Below, in pieces: positions 49,301 to 62,887 of a DNA stretch of 64,000 nt. The notes under the pieces were generated by a model that did no database searches, had not been told where the DNA came from, and worked only from the letters and a program-made list of their open reading frames with translations. Numbering within the stretch: position 1 is the first letter of the stretch; the number at the start of each line of letters is the position of its first letter. The DNA lies in NCBI GenBank assembly GCA_905250125.1, contig CAJNOL010000682.1, positions 47,681 through 111,680 of the forward strand, written 5' to 3'. The stretch comes from Rotaria sordida (taxonomy: Eukaryota > Rotifera > Eurotatoria > Philodinida > Philodinidae). The position numbers were made by a program, and so were the translations under genes.

Positions 49301-52300
49301 TTAAGAAAAGAGTATTGCTTAAGGAGATCAAAACTTATTTTACACTCTTTCGGAGAAATAAAATACACTCGAATTGAGATTATTTATTTGTCTGTATGTC
49401 TATTCTATTTTCTATGTCATCTCGAACTCCGAAGTCAGTGAGAACAGAAGAATAGAAAAAGAAATGCACGAAAAAACAGATAGGATAATTTTGTTTTCTA
49501 CGGTTTTCTTTTACTACAAAACAAAAAGAAAAGTTCACTTCTAAAAATAAATAATCTAAATCAATAATAATTTTTAGATTGAAACATAACTGATATATAA
49601 TTAGCTAGATGATTAAATTACATAAAAGAAAAATCATCTTACTATCAACATATTTTAGTTTTTACTAATAGTTAATATATTGATATTAATAACGAAAGAA
49701 TAACTTCCAATAAATACAAGATGATAATAAGTAATCATAGATGATTAAATACCATAATAAAAATTTTAAAAAAAAACCAATAATCCATAAAATGTTAATT
49801 CCATTAAACCATAGTTCTTTTTTTTTTTAATATCTTGAAAAGAAAAGAAAATTTACTTACTTTTTTTTTTCTATTAATATATCATAATAAGTATTTCAAA
49901 AAAAAAAAATGTAAGTAGTTGTCTTCAATCCAGAGATAAGATCATAAACATCATGATCAAATGTAAAAAAAAAATAGCAATGATAATTGATCATGAAATA
50001 CTGCTATATATGTATATAATGACTATAATTGTTAATAGATATAAAACATATTTACTTTTTTCTGAAGAATATTTGAATCATCTTGACTTCAATTAACTTA
50101 TGAAAAGAAAAATATCAGTTTTGAATAGATGTAAAAAAAAAAAGAAAAAGGAAAGTCATCTATTTAGAGGAGAGAGGGAGAGTCATAATGAAAGTCAATA
50201 GTCATTAAATATGAAAATTTTTTTTTCTTTAAGTAACAATTGTTCATTCACAACTAGAAGATTTCAATAGTCTATGCATTGATTATGCTTGACTTCCCAT
50301 TACATTCTTAGCCGATTTTTCTTTAGAAAAGAGAAGAGAGACCGGAAGAAGACGGAAGGAAACTTCTCCTTACCTGTTTTTTGCCTTTCGTCATTCTAGC
50401 GTTGTGACGAAGACACAGCCACGGTCTACTTCATCTTCATATTATTTCTTCTTTTTTTTTCTCTGTTTCCCTCTTATTTCCTTGAAGTCAATTACCCATA
50501 ATGGTATTACACAAAGTGTATGAAGAGGATAATTCAAGAGAGAGATTTCACTACGTATATAGGCGTCTCACATTGACAAGAAAGGAGCGTTTTTTTTTTT
50601 CTTTATACTGTGTTCTAGTTCTTATTTTGTCCTCGTATGTCTATCATTGATGTTGTCTTATTCTAAAAAGCTTAAAGGCACAACATGTCTTTAATCTGTT
50701 ATTACTTTTTTTTTTTTTTACTAGGCTAACGAATAACTATGGATGAAACATCATCTTATTATTCTTCTTCAGTGTTTTTTTTTCTATTTATTTTGTGTTT
50801 GAAGCAAGAAAATACATTTTATCCGATCATCATTAACATTAAAAAGTAACAGCAAACTATATATACAAAAGAAATAGACTAAAATAAGAGAACTATGATA
50901 GAAAAAAAAGAAAGAATGTTCAAAATTATTCTCTTCCTTTATCCTGTTCTTTCTTACTCTCTTTATTTTCTTTTCTAGATGGTTGTAACAACAAGCGAAA
51001 ACAAAAAAAAAATAAGAGAGAGAATGACATTCATTGAGTACAAAGAAATTTCTATAATAGTAAATAGACCTTCTTTTTTTCTATGTGTTAGGATAAACAT
51101 TGTAATATTTCTTTCACTAGAGATTTTCTTTAATATAATGATAATAATAAAGAACGATAGATCTACCTTTATTTTACTGAGATTTTTCTGATGTTCATTA
51201 GATTTATACGAGAAGAAAATCTATTGGGAATAGATTAGTGTAAAATTTTTTCTTTACTCTACAGTCATAGATGTAGATATTTATATCTTGGCGTTTTATC
51301 CCTCGAGCGAAAACTAAAAATTCTATCTTCATGGTTCGAATGCTGACAGATCTGATTATACATCTCAATAACTCAGAAGAACAAATAAGAAAATGTTCTT
51401 CTTTCCAATTTAGTTCAAGTATTATATTTTATCTAAATATATAATAAATGTTCATATGTAAATTGTGTATGGCGTGTTAGATTCCATATTGATTATTGAA
51501 TAAATAAATTTCTATATCGAATAGGTTCTTTTAAAATGTTAGTAGGATAATGTTAACAAACCCCATGAGACATAACGATCTTTTTAAAAATTCATAACAT
51601 TACTAAAGACATTTCCATCTACATAATGTAAATGCGTTTATGTAAATGAAATTCGATTCATTATTTGTTGTTACGTTTGTTTTTTCTTGTCGTTATTTTC
51701 AAGATGAAAAATCCAATATTAGATTAGTAAGAAGAGAATTTTCTTATTAGTGTTATGTTGTTAGTGTTATTCAAATTATCACAATAAAACACTTAACAAT
51801 GTGTTCAAGTTGAACAAACATCGAAAGCTTTGTTCATTCGAGTAAACTTCAAATTATCTACATTGTCATATTTGGTATATTTATCAAAAACAAAAAACAA
51901 AAAAAAAGAATAAGTTTCTTTTCTTTTTTAAGCCTATAATTGTATCATAATTACTTACTTGTATCATGTTTTAAGTGCCATCTCTTTTTTCATCATATAA
52001 ACTTATTTCTATAATACCAAGTAAAAGAGGGGAAAAAAAGGGATACTATTACTCTCTTGAGAATTTTCAAACAAGATTTCTATAAAATAATGAGAAACTA
52101 TAATATAGATTTTGTTGTCTCTTTTTTTCTCTTTACAGAATATCAGTCAAATTTATCGAACAGTCTGACAATCAATAAGTAAGAACGATTCTCAATGGAC
52201 ATTCTTTTCTTTTCGATAAAAATATAATTATTTCTGTTCACCGACAAAATGATAGTTGATCCTATTTTTGGATGTACAAGGAAACAAATGTCTAGATAAG

Positions 52301-55300
52301 TCGAAGCACTTAATAACAATAGTTGTCTTTTAGTGGATCTTGTAAGATGATAAAAGTTCGGGTGTCTGTCTTATGTTTTCTTTTCATTCGATAAGGCATA
52401 GGAAAGAAAACATTTCCATATCGATGCTCGCCTGCACATTAATAGTAACGGAAGCTTTTTTTTGCCTAAAATCAATTTGATGATGACATTCGATGGGATG
52501 GAGTGGAGAATGTGCTTCTTGTTTCTTTGAGTAATTGTTCGACGTGTTGAAGAACGGAAAAAGAGTCGAGTGAAGATTTAATCAGATGCTACTATTCTAT
52601 CTTACTCTTATTGCTTAAGGTCCCAATGACACTTTGGTTAGTTTTGATATATGAGTTTATCAAAAGTAATATATATATAGATATAGATATACCTATAGGG
52701 ATTGTGTAGTTATATTACATTGAGTATTTTCTCAATAACTACTATTTGTATGACAATTCAAACAAGATTATTTCAACAAAAAAAAGAATCAGTTTGATTT
52801 ATGCTTTATCAAATAAGTATAGAAAATGCTGCTATATGAATGTCTCTTTTTAAAATTAATTATCTATGTAGTATATGAAGACGTTTCTAGAATGTTATCT
52901 TTATTATACAATCATAGTTATAGTTGCTCACGGTTATTGCCTGTGTGTAAGTGTTTATGAATAACATTGTTTGATACAATGAAAAGAATAAACAAACAGG
53001 CGCTACACCATATGGACGACTGATTTCTTTTTATTTTTGGATAGAATAACATTTTCTAGACAAATGTCACAAGTCAAAATTTATTCATTGCGTAGCAAAT
53101 ACGAACAACTAATCCATATGAGATTGTAATAGGTTGTCTAGTATAATCTTTATAAGATATAACATTAACTTGAATATTCCATTAATCATTTTTCAGGTTC
53201 TAATAGTGATAAATAAAAAAATTAGATGTGTTATTAATTCTATACTAATAATCTAATTAGATACTTCAAAATGATATAGAACGATTAATAACTTAAACAT
53301 GATATAAAACAAGTACGATCTTCTTACAATTTACGTTCTTTTGCTTTCGTCATATTAATTTTATAAATAGTTTATCAAAAAAAAATTGCATTCTAACTTA
53401 TCGGCTATATTTTTGAAATTACAAAGTCACATAAAATAAAATCTGATGAAAAAATACCTTGATATATTAAATTTTCATGACTTAAATCATAACTAATGGC
53501 ATTTTAATCAACAAAACTACACAAGATGAATATGCATTATTCGCATTCTTTGAACTTTAGTAAATAAATAAATTAAAGATTGAATAGAAAGACCTTGAAA
53601 AAAAAGTATAAAACATAATAAAATATTCACTAATTTTTTCACAATTAATATTTGACAAAGTATTCGTGTGAAAAAGAAAATGTTACAAATGTAAAAATAA
53701 ATATGAAATAGTCATATTTTTATGGCTTAATCTAATCATTTAAATTAACACAAATATAAAATCGTACGATTGAATTCTTCAATAGAAAACGAATGTAACC
53801 GTATAAAATTTAATGAATATTTCTCAATGAAAATTTAGAAAAAAAAAAAAGAAATTTCGAAGAGAAATAAATCTTCACAACGACAGAACAATCAGTTAGT
53901 ATGTTTGAAACGTGTATTATCAAGATTAAAATTGTCTATTGTCATAAAAAGTTACTGTCAATAAAGATTTTCTTGCCGTTAAAAATATGATTAATTCTGT
54001 ATGACAAGAAAGAACTTAGGAAGACCATGTATGTTCCTACACATTCCATTTTATGAACTTATCATATGATTGTATCTCATTATTTTCTTGTCAATCTTCA
54101 AAACGAAAACTACCCTATGATTAACTCTTGTCGTCTTGCATTAGAATTAGACTGACGTAAACAATCAGTTAAAAGATATTGATTTAATTAGCTTTGACTT
54201 ATGAAATATTTAATAGCACTTGCCGTTGAAAATTCTTCTCTCTTTTTTTTTTTGTTCAACATTGAATAAAATTAACAAATATTATTTTATTTTATCAGAA
54301 AATAGGAACTTCTTTGAGCTGATCATATATCAACAAGTGAACGAAAAAAAACAAAACAAAGTTCCACAAAATGAATAATTACAATATTTGCAATTCAACA
54401 TTATCGATAACATACAAGAATATATTTATATCGAGGGAATAAAGTATTTAATGACACATAATTATTCATTTTTTCTGTATTCGTTCTACATTTCAAAAAT
54501 ATCTGTTTTTTAGCTTAAAAAAAGAAATTTTTGAATTAATTCATTTTTACATCTATCGGAGACACTATTCACAACAAAGAGAAAGAAATATATACAAGTA
54601 TCAAATTTCATGTAAAAACAAGTAGATATTGTTTGGAAGTTTTTTCATCGAATCTATGCATTTATTTTTATATCTATTATGTTCTTAGTTGAAATATAAC
54701 ACAATTTTCACTGATTTTCTTGTCAAACAAAAAAAAAAAAATTCGTTTTATTTTCTTTCTTTTCTTTTATGGAATACTTCTCATGGAATTAAAAAATTAA
54801 AATGATGAAACGGAGAAAAGAATTGACTAGATTAGACATTTTCAGGACTTTTGTTGCATGATTTTGATTAAAACTTAGTTCATTTCATCATCGAAAATAT
54901 CATGTTTTTGATTTTTTAACTCCAGGGGTTGGAAATTAGAATTTCTGTATTTCTTTACTACCGCTCTCTCTCTCTCTATATATATATAGATATATATTGA
55001 TGCAAACATATGCATACTTTCAGAATTAAAACATCTAACAAAAATCTGATTATTTCCTTTATCTAATAATCATAGTCATGCTTCTAAATATAGATTATCA
55101 TAGGATGCGTGACACATTAGTTTCTGGTGCAAATGTAGATATAGAAAAAATCATTTATTATATTGATTGCATATGTATCGTAATCGATTATGATGATAAT
55201 AATATTCGATGATACCGAAATTGTTTCAATCAGATAAATATATCGAAGGAAAAAAGATAAACTTATATTTTTACTTCTATTAATATTCTAATCAGATGAA

Positions 55301-55541
55301 TTATAAGATAAGGTATTTTTTGACACTGATGCACTATGTCTTAATAGTTCCAATAAATTTTATGAGATCGATCAAGTCAAAAGTCAATCACTGGTGATTC
55401 AGTCAATTGTAATCGGTGGTCGAACGCTTCATGCTAAAAGCATCAGACTATATATAAATGCATGGAGATAGAAGAATTATTTTCAACCAATGATGCAATT
55501 TGTTTAACGATTTAGTCCACAAAAACAAATAAAAAAGAAGC
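46361..55541. other. gene desert, left part
   Basis: About 9 kb of very AT-rich sequence with poly-A/poly-T runs and short microsatellites, for example (AAAAT)n near 48067-48090 and TA/GATA runs near 52665-52695. Short open frames (46562-46813, 46963-47187, 50979-51191) lack splice context and read as composition noise. I could not find a tRNA or other RNA gene by eye. Confidence 0.4.
54963..54997. repeat. (CT)n(TA)n compound microsatellite
   Basis: A CT dinucleotide run passes directly into a TA run, ending in a GATA-like unit. Confidence 0.8.
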
Positions 55542-56510
55542 TAACCTATTGCACGAAAGTCTTGACACAAAATGTTTGTTCAATTTTCTACTCTTTAACC
55601 TTGACGAAAGAAAATGGAAAGTAGTTAGTTAGAATCAGAATTTCACGCTTTGTATAGATATATGCTCAGAATTATTTTCTCACTTAAGAATGATTAAGTA
55701 GGAGCAAATAAGTGGGTAGTCCAAACAGAAGCGTCTGTACACAGTTTTTCATATCGCCAGATTTTCGTATCTCGATTGAAACTGCCTCAGTACAAATGAT
55801 AAAAAAATTATTTTACATATTAGTTTATAGAGCGAAGCTTGCTCTACTAGATGTTCAGTTTACTCTGTTTTTTTAATACCATAACGATAGCTCAAAATCT
55901 GTTAAACAATATTCACAAAACAACGGTTTTGGACAATATGCCGTGTTGTGTAGAAAACGGCTTGTTAAATTATCCCTATAGCCTTTGAGTTTTTGAAGCT
56001 GGAGCTTATTGCAACCAACGATCTCATAGAAAACCAAATGCTCTATGCAATAATATAGATTTAAAACTGTACGAATATAACACCTAGTGAAGTTAATTAT
56101 TTTATTTAACTCAAAACAGCAGTTTAGTTTGTCAATTATGTGTTCACAGTTAAATAGTTTTAAGTCAGAAAACAATTCTAACAATATATTTAGAAAGAGC
56201 GTAAAATTCTGACTCAGATTGACTACTCTTGATACTTTTCACTGACATCTTATTGTCTAAAAAATGAGCAAAAGTTTATGTCAAAACATCATAACTTTAT
56301 CTTTTGTGCAGATGTCTTTCTGTCGCTCACCCAATTATTTACTCCTACTTAGTCACTCTTAAGTCAGAAAATAATTCTGAGCATATATTTATACAAAGCA
56401 TGAAATTCTGATTCTAACTAACTACTTTCCATTTTCTTTCGTGAAGGTTAAAGAGTAGAAAATTGAACAAACATTTTGTGCCAAGGCCAAGGCTTTCGCG
56501 CAGTAGGTTA
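55542..56510. mobile_element. inverted-repeat element, about 0.97 kb
   Basis: The left arm (about 55542-55715) and right arm (about 56335-56510) are inverted copies of roughly 175 bp. The ends read TAACCTATTGCACGAAAG and CTTTCGCGCAGTAGGTTA. Shared interior landmarks include ACAAAATGTTTGTTCAATTT and its complement. A third, more diverged copy of the inner arm lies at 56155-56230. The interior carries a minus frame of 103 residues (56184-55873; end CPKPLFCEYCLTDFELSLWY) with several cysteines that I cannot assign. No convincing target duplication was seen. Best read as a non-autonomous or decayed DNA transposon with long terminal inverted repeats. Confidence 0.6.
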
Positions 56511-58243
56511 TGTATCACGCTGTGATTTTCAAACTGTGCATTATTTCCTGAAAATAACAACAAAATTGAATCAATTTTCAAAATTTATTATCCCTGCTGA
56601 TATTTTTCTAGTACTTTCAATGAATAAATCGACGTAAAATTTTTGAGTGATATTTTTTTTTTGCATACGTGAAAGTGATTGTTTAATTATTTCAGAAAAC
56701 GAATACATCGAATCAATAAAAGTGTTATACTTATTTTTTTTTTCTTATTGAATAAAGTCGTCTAAAATAAAGAAAATTCATAAATAATTTATGGAATGTT
56801 ATATTGATTCAATTTTCATCGGCAAGAACTTTCTATGAAATTTCTTTCATTCAAAATCAATAACCATTGAAATAGAAGTACAACGATAAAAGCAGACTAG
56901 AAAAAAAATATGAAATGCATGCATTAAATATTGAAGAATATTTTATTTTTATGTATTTGATTTAGTTTTGGCAACAAAATATACAACATCAACAAGATCG
57001 GTTAATCGAAGTTGATATGTTCAGATTTTTGTTTTTAAAACCGAATAGTATAGTTATTGAATCTAGAAGAACGAAGAGATGATATTTCTCTCTCTCTCCT
57101 GATTTTGATATTTCAAACTACCGAAAGGTTGCATTCCTCTGCCTTAGAATGCCTTAGTAGATTTGTTGATAATCTTTGTAAGACAAACGAATATTAACAT
57201 TCATAGGCGAGTCAGCATTTTATATTGAAGTGTAACAATAGATTGTAATATCTTATTATTATAAAAGAAAAATATTTTTATCCTTATATATACCACTAAT
57301 AATTTTTTTAGGTGTGGCAATTACCTTCTGGTGACGCACTCATGTTAATATTGTCATAGATAAAAATTTTTTTGTTCGACAATAGTTAACTCTTATAATT
57401 GAGACAGCTTTTTTTTTACTCTTATCATATGAGTCAAAATATCATGAATAATAGTCAGTAAATATTTTTAATTCATCAATATCATGCTTTCGAAATGACG
57501 CAGTTAAAGTTGAAATTCAACATATAAATCAATAACATCTACCGCTTATATTATTATGGGAGTCTGATTATATCCTCAGGATTGGTTTTTATAACGTATC
57601 TATATTGACAAGTATCAGTTATCAATTCGAAAGAAATAAGGTAGGAAAAAAACAGATACGTGCTTTTTTATATTGATCTAATTATTGACATTAGTATTGT
57701 GAAATATTATATATTATAATATATGCATTTTGATAAGTTTATTGAGGAAAAAAAACACCATAGTTGACCGATTATTGTTGATAAGGCTTTTTTCTTTTGA
57801 AAAATTTTTCTTACATAAAACGATTGAAGATTATCAAACAGGTTTGAAGTTATTCAATTATTTTCACATATTATATTTATAAAATTTTTTATTTTGATCT
57901 TTCTTTTTTTTCCAAGGTTATCATGCATTTTCATCCGTACTAATCTCTACATTTATTATACTAACGTCATGAAGTATATGACATACCTAAAGTGAAGTCA
58001 TAAACCTATATTCTTTTGAAGAGTGACGAAGTACAAAGGAAAAAAATTGAATCAGTCTTTTGACAAGTGTATAATGAAATAGAAAAGAAAAAACATAGCG
58101 TTGGCGTTAATTTGTATAGTATTTTTGTTTTTCTTTAGTATACAATCCTACGTGAAACCTTCAATTAAGGTTGAATAATAAACATATGCCATATTTCACA
58201 TGAAAACGGTGGCATTCATCTTACATTCATTTTCAGATAAACC
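56511..58243. other. gene desert, right part, and 5' region of the IP3 kinase gene
   Basis: AT-rich, with nothing supported until the start codon at 58244. CATTTTCAG ends a few bases upstream of that ATG and could be the acceptor of a 5' UTR intron. If so, a leader exon lies further left. Confidence 0.35.
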
Positions 58244-60130
58244 ATGGTCTCATTGGATAGAAAAAGTAACATTATCGAGACTGTTTCCATTGATACTGGG
58301 GTACAATTGAGCATACCTGCTGTTACATCTACAGTTTCAGTTTCTACAAAAGTATGTTCTTATTTAGTTATGCGAGAGTCTCCTCCTACAAGAAAAATAA
58401 GATATGGTCTTTCGTCACTTTCAATCTCATTTTCAAAACGTTCTCATTTGAATAAACGAAAACTTGTACGTGATATAGCTACACAATCATCACCACAACA
58501 AACAGTTACACATAAAAGTTTACATGATTCAAGTCATTTAGAGAATAGCAACACACCAAACATGATAACAGCTATAAATTCAAGATCCAACGAATATTTA
58601 TCTAATCAACGATATTATCAATATCCAACATCATCTAGTTGTCCATCAACAAAACATAATAAATCTGTAAAAAATACGTTACTTGGTCTATGGCAAAGCT
58701 TTAATACTGATGAATTACAATTGTCTTCATCATCACCAGTCGATTCAAAATATTTTGAAGATCATGTAAAAAAAGTAAAAATTAATATTTAGTTAAGATT
58801 ATGATTAAAAAACAAATGTGTCTATTTCATTTTATATAAGAATAATCAAAGTCGAAAAGCTTTTTCAAATGTTGTTACGATATTTCTAACACCAACACAA
58901 GTAAAACAGGAACGAAATCAATGGATACAATTAGTCGGTCATGATGGTAAGATTGTTTTTTGTTTTCTTTTTCCATTTATATTGATATATAAAATATATT
59001 TTTGTTTTTTTTTTATATCTAAAGGAACATTTAAAACAGGAATTCATGATGGTTATATATTAAAAGAATTATGTGAACATGAACGACATTGTTGTAAATT
59101 ACTTCAAAATGATTTATTAAAAGATTTTGTTCCAAAATATAATGGAACTGTTCAAGATGAAGAAGGAAAATGTTAGCAAAAAAAAAAAAAGATTAAATTT
59201 AAATAAATAATAATCGTATTTGGTTTTCTTTTTTTAGTATTTATTGAAATAGAAGATTTATTAGCTACATTTCATGAACCATCTATAATGGATTGTAAAA
59301 TTGGTGTAAGAACTTATTTAGAAGAAGAACTTGATAAGTCTGAACGCAATCCAGAACCAAGAACTGTAAAAAGACAACAAAATTCATTGATTATTATTGA
59401 TTGAAATCAATATTTAATTTTTCTTTTTAGGATTTATACAATAAAATGATTGCAATTGATTACTTGGCTCCAACAGAAAAAGAACATGAGGAGAAAAAAA
59501 TTCTTAAATCACGTTATATGATTTGGCGAGAAAGTTTAAGTTCAAGTCAAAATTTAGGTTTTCGTATTGAAGCTATTCAAGTAAACGAATTGAATTTCAT
59601 TTGTTTTAATAAAAAATGACTTTTTTTTTATGTGTAGAAATCTGATGGTTTGATGTCAAAAGAGTTTCAAAGAATTAAAGGACATAATGATGTTAAAAAA
59701 CAGTTAAGTGAATTTATTGCTAATTCATTCCCACGTGCTGTAAGTTTTTGATTCGACTTTTTCTTTTTGTTTTCATTATTTATGATTATATTTCATAGAT
59801 TCAATATCTCGAACGTCTTATTAAATTACGTTCAGCATGTATTCGTTCAAATTTTTTTCAAACTCATGAAGTTTGTATAAAAATATTCTTAATTTGATCT
59901 AATTATTTTTATGTTTTTATTTAAAGTTAATTGGTTCATCACTTTTATTTGTACATGATGAAAATAAAGCCTCAATATGGATGATTGATTTTGGAAAGAC
60001 ACGATTATTACCTAATAATATTCATATAACACATGAAAAACCATGGATACGTGGTTCACATGAAGATGGTTATTTATTTGGTTTAGATAATTTAATATCA
60101 ATTTTACGAGAAATAATTAATGAACTATAA
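58244..60130 (+). CDS. ITPK: inositol-trisphosphate 3-kinase, 8 exons, about 479 aa
   Basis: Exons: 58244-58774, 58841-58946, 59025-59171, 59238-59365, 59431-59580, 59638-59739, 59799-59870, 59927-60130; all phases agree and introns are 56-78 bp. Residues 1-195 or so are a Ser/Thr-rich regulatory N-terminus. The catalytic domain starts near NQWIQLVGHDGTFKTG. It carries the IPK signature PSIMDCKIGVRTYLEEEL (PxxxDxKxG, residues 276-284), YMIWRESLSSSQNLGFRIEA, the nucleotide-site IGSSLLFVHD (414-423), the metal-binding IDFGKT (432-437) and EDGYLFGLDNLI near the C-terminus. Insertions match animal IP3 3-kinases (ITPKA/B/C) rather than IPMK or IP6K; human ITPKA is 461 aa. It converts Ins(1,4,5)P3 to Ins(1,3,4,5)P4 in calcium signalling. 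A calmodulin-binding segment is expected before the kinase domain (perhaps near TLLGLWQSF) but is not proven. The ITPK symbol denotes the 3-kinase family; the paralogue is not assignable. Confidence 0.96.
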
Positions 60131-60203
60131 TTAGCTTTAAATATTTAATTTATATATTCCATATAGAAGAAACAACATCTTCCTTTGTATTTATTTCTGT
60201 GAT

Positions 60204-60209
60204 AATAAA
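60204..60209 (+). terminator. polyadenylation signal AATAAA of the IP3 kinase gene
   Basis: AATAAA lies 74 bp after the stop codon at 60130. Confidence 0.5.
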
Positions 60210-62507
60210 GATTCATAAATGATTATTAAGTTTACACTGACTTTGACTTTGAACTATGTCCTATAAATGCATATCACGGTATAAGTACTCATAAGATAAG
60301 TATAGTTAAAAAAAACTACACACAGATATAGAATAGAATATATTTTGTATGTTAAACGATTTATGACTAAGATTTATGTTAGATGAATATTAATTGTTCT
60401 CTCTGGTAGAAGTTAAGTATTCAATAAGATAATAATACTTGTGTTATTTTTGTTCGTTGAAAGATACCAAACAAACATGCACTAAAAAACATAATTAGTA
60501 TTTCAACATTGCTTTGCAGAAGGGAAAAAAACAACATTGTTGTTTTTTTAAGTATATGAAATAAATGAAGTTTCTATTTAATGATATTCGAATGTCAAGT
60601 CCTTTCAAACATATAAAATACTTGAAGAATGGTCGATTAAAATTGATAAATTATTGAATATTGTATGGTATATAAGCAATAGGATAAATGGTAGTCGGGA
60701 TGCCTTTTAAACAGACATGTACCGAAACAAAAATACAAAATGAGACACATATATGTTATATTATGCAAATTCGTGTGTACATGCAGCTATTGGCAGAAAA
60801 ATACAACAAGAACTCATCAGTGGCGCTCGTGCTTAATTCTGAGTATTTGAATATGACAGCTGAGCAATTGTCTTGAAACAACAAGTACTTCTATCTAGTA
60901 TTTCTGTGCTCTACTGATTTATATAACATGTATGGATGCGCTGAGATCACCGAGATTGAGATGAGCGACCATTCTTATAGAAATTGATGAGCCAAAACAA
61001 AAACTGGAGAAATATGGAAGTTTTCCAAGAGTATGAGGGTAGTAGTCAGATCCCTGCTCCCACTTGGAACATCCACACCCTCGAATATTTATAGAGTTGT
61101 ATTCTATCCAGTCTTATTGTAGTACATTTGTTTTATTTAAATATAAAACTATGACAATAAAAAAACAACAGAGATACATATAATGAAAAGTTGAGTAAAA
61201 TATTCAATTTAGAAACTCGAAGTATTACTTTACCTTCATTTTTTTAATATAAAGAATAGAGATAAAATTTCTATTTTCAGAAAATAAAGTATAAGTAAAT
61301 TAAAAAACATCTTGAGAACAGTAAACATAAATGAAGAAAAAGGAATAATAAATTAGGCAGTAAAACAAAAGAAAAATGTAATAATAAATAAACAAAGAGT
61401 ATTTCATTATTATGAAAAAAAGAAAATAAATAGTTTCGAACTAATAACTATCTATCATCTAATAAATTCAAAAAAAGCATAAAAAATTTAATTTTCGTCT
61501 CGACTCGGAATGATTATTTCCATCGTCGTAAATGGCGGTATAATAATGCTGATTTTCGCCGTTTTCTTAGACTTGAGTAGTATTATGTACGGTTTTTTTT
61601 TATAAATTAAAATCTCAAACGATCTGTAATGAATATTATCATATTACCTTTTGTTTTATTGATTTTTACAGTCAATCTCAAAAAAGAATTGTACGTTTGT
61701 GTAGAATATTTATTCTTAAGGAATATGGAAGCAATATTTTTGATCGACAAGTCTCTAGATTTTTTTGTCTGGGATCTTAACTCAACTTCCTGTCATTTCT
61801 GACGGGAAACGACCAGAAGTCACTGACAAAAATCCGAGAACATTTCGACCCGAAATACGACATCCATGTTCTAGTCATTTCCAGCATTTCCCGGTTGGAT
61901 ACAATTATTTTTCCGACTAGTTCTGATAAAATCTGCTTGTTTTCGAATGTCGTTAGGATTGACCTGGACTACTTTCGTCTTACAATAAATCTATAAGGCA
62001 AAACTCATAGAAATACTCGTCAGAGTGCGTAGAAAGTGTAAAATATACAAAAATTTTTGGAGTACTAGCGTCACAGCGGTGGATGTCAGCGAGAAGGGAA
62101 AAGATTGTTCGTCCTTTCCTTCAAAAGCTTGCTTCATTTTTTTGCTCAGCAGAAATGAATGTAAAACAAATCAATACTATCTTGGATGAGTAAATTCAAT
62201 TGGATATGTAAACACGTTTTTATCCTATATTTTCAAATTTTCGACTATTATCCAACTATCATCAACTATTGTAACCTAATCTATAGTAACAGAAATAAAT
62301 AGTGATAATCGTAAATAATAACATTATAAATTAACAGCTTTCTAAAACTTGTATTCAATACAAAAATTTTAAATCAAATTATTTTTTTTCTATTATTATT
62401 AATGATTAATATCTTCATAAAAAATAACAATAAAACTGTATTTTTATCCTTTGTTCGATTGAAACAATTATAAATCTCTATCTTTCTTTAATAGATACTG
62501 ATAAAAC
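60210..62507. other. intergenic, nothing supported
   Basis: No gene is convincing. A 62-residue plus frame at 60688-60876 has no context. 61500-62100 is noticeably GC-richer than its surroundings and may be old inserted DNA; I recognise nothing in it. Confidence 0.35.
61030..61085. repeat. possible decayed telomere-like inverted repeat, copy D
   Basis: GAGTATGAGGGTAGTAGT on the left and CATCCACACCCTCGAATA on the right echo the layout of copies A-C. The match is weak and could be chance. Confidence 0.25.
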
Positions 62508-62887
62508 CAAGGGGGAAACAGCTAAAATCAGATTTTTTTGATTTAAATCAATTGATTTTAAATCAAAAAAGATATCAGAAAAATCAGAAAAATCAAAAAA
62601 ATATCAGAAAAATCAATAAATTCAGAAAAATCAAAAAAATCAAAGAAAATCAGAAAACTAAAAAAAATCAAAGAAAATCAGAGAAATCAAAAAAATCAAA
62701 GAAAATCAGAAAAATCAAAAAAAATCTGATTTCAGCTGATTTCACTCTTAATTGATGTTTTTAAACAAAAGAAATTAAAAATTTTCTGATTTTTTTGATT
62801 TAGCTGATTAAACTGATTTTTTTGATTTAATTGATTAAACTGATTTTTTTGATTTAAAATTGATTAAAATCAGCTGTTTCCCCCTTG
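62508..62887. mobile_element. 380-bp hAT-like MITE with repeat-filled interior
   Basis: The ends are CAAGGGGGAAACAGCT and its exact complement, flanked by perfect 8-bp direct repeats GATAAAAC (62500-62507 and 62888-62895). The first 15 bases match the element at 13270-13476. The interior is unrelated to that element: it consists of AAATCAGAAAAATC-type repeats in the left part and GATTTTTTTGATTTA-type repeats in the right part, so the whole folds back. The lysine-rich frame across it is an artefact. Non-autonomous. Confidence 0.85.

Noticed and set aside
46361-58243. Possible tRNA or small RNA genes in the gene desert
   Set aside because: No cloverleaf-like arrangement or internal promoter boxes could be identified by eye; a covariance-model scan would be needed to settle it.
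62552-62755. Lysine/asparagine-rich 67-residue frame
   Set aside because: Lies entirely inside the AAATCAGAAA repeat interior of the second MITE.
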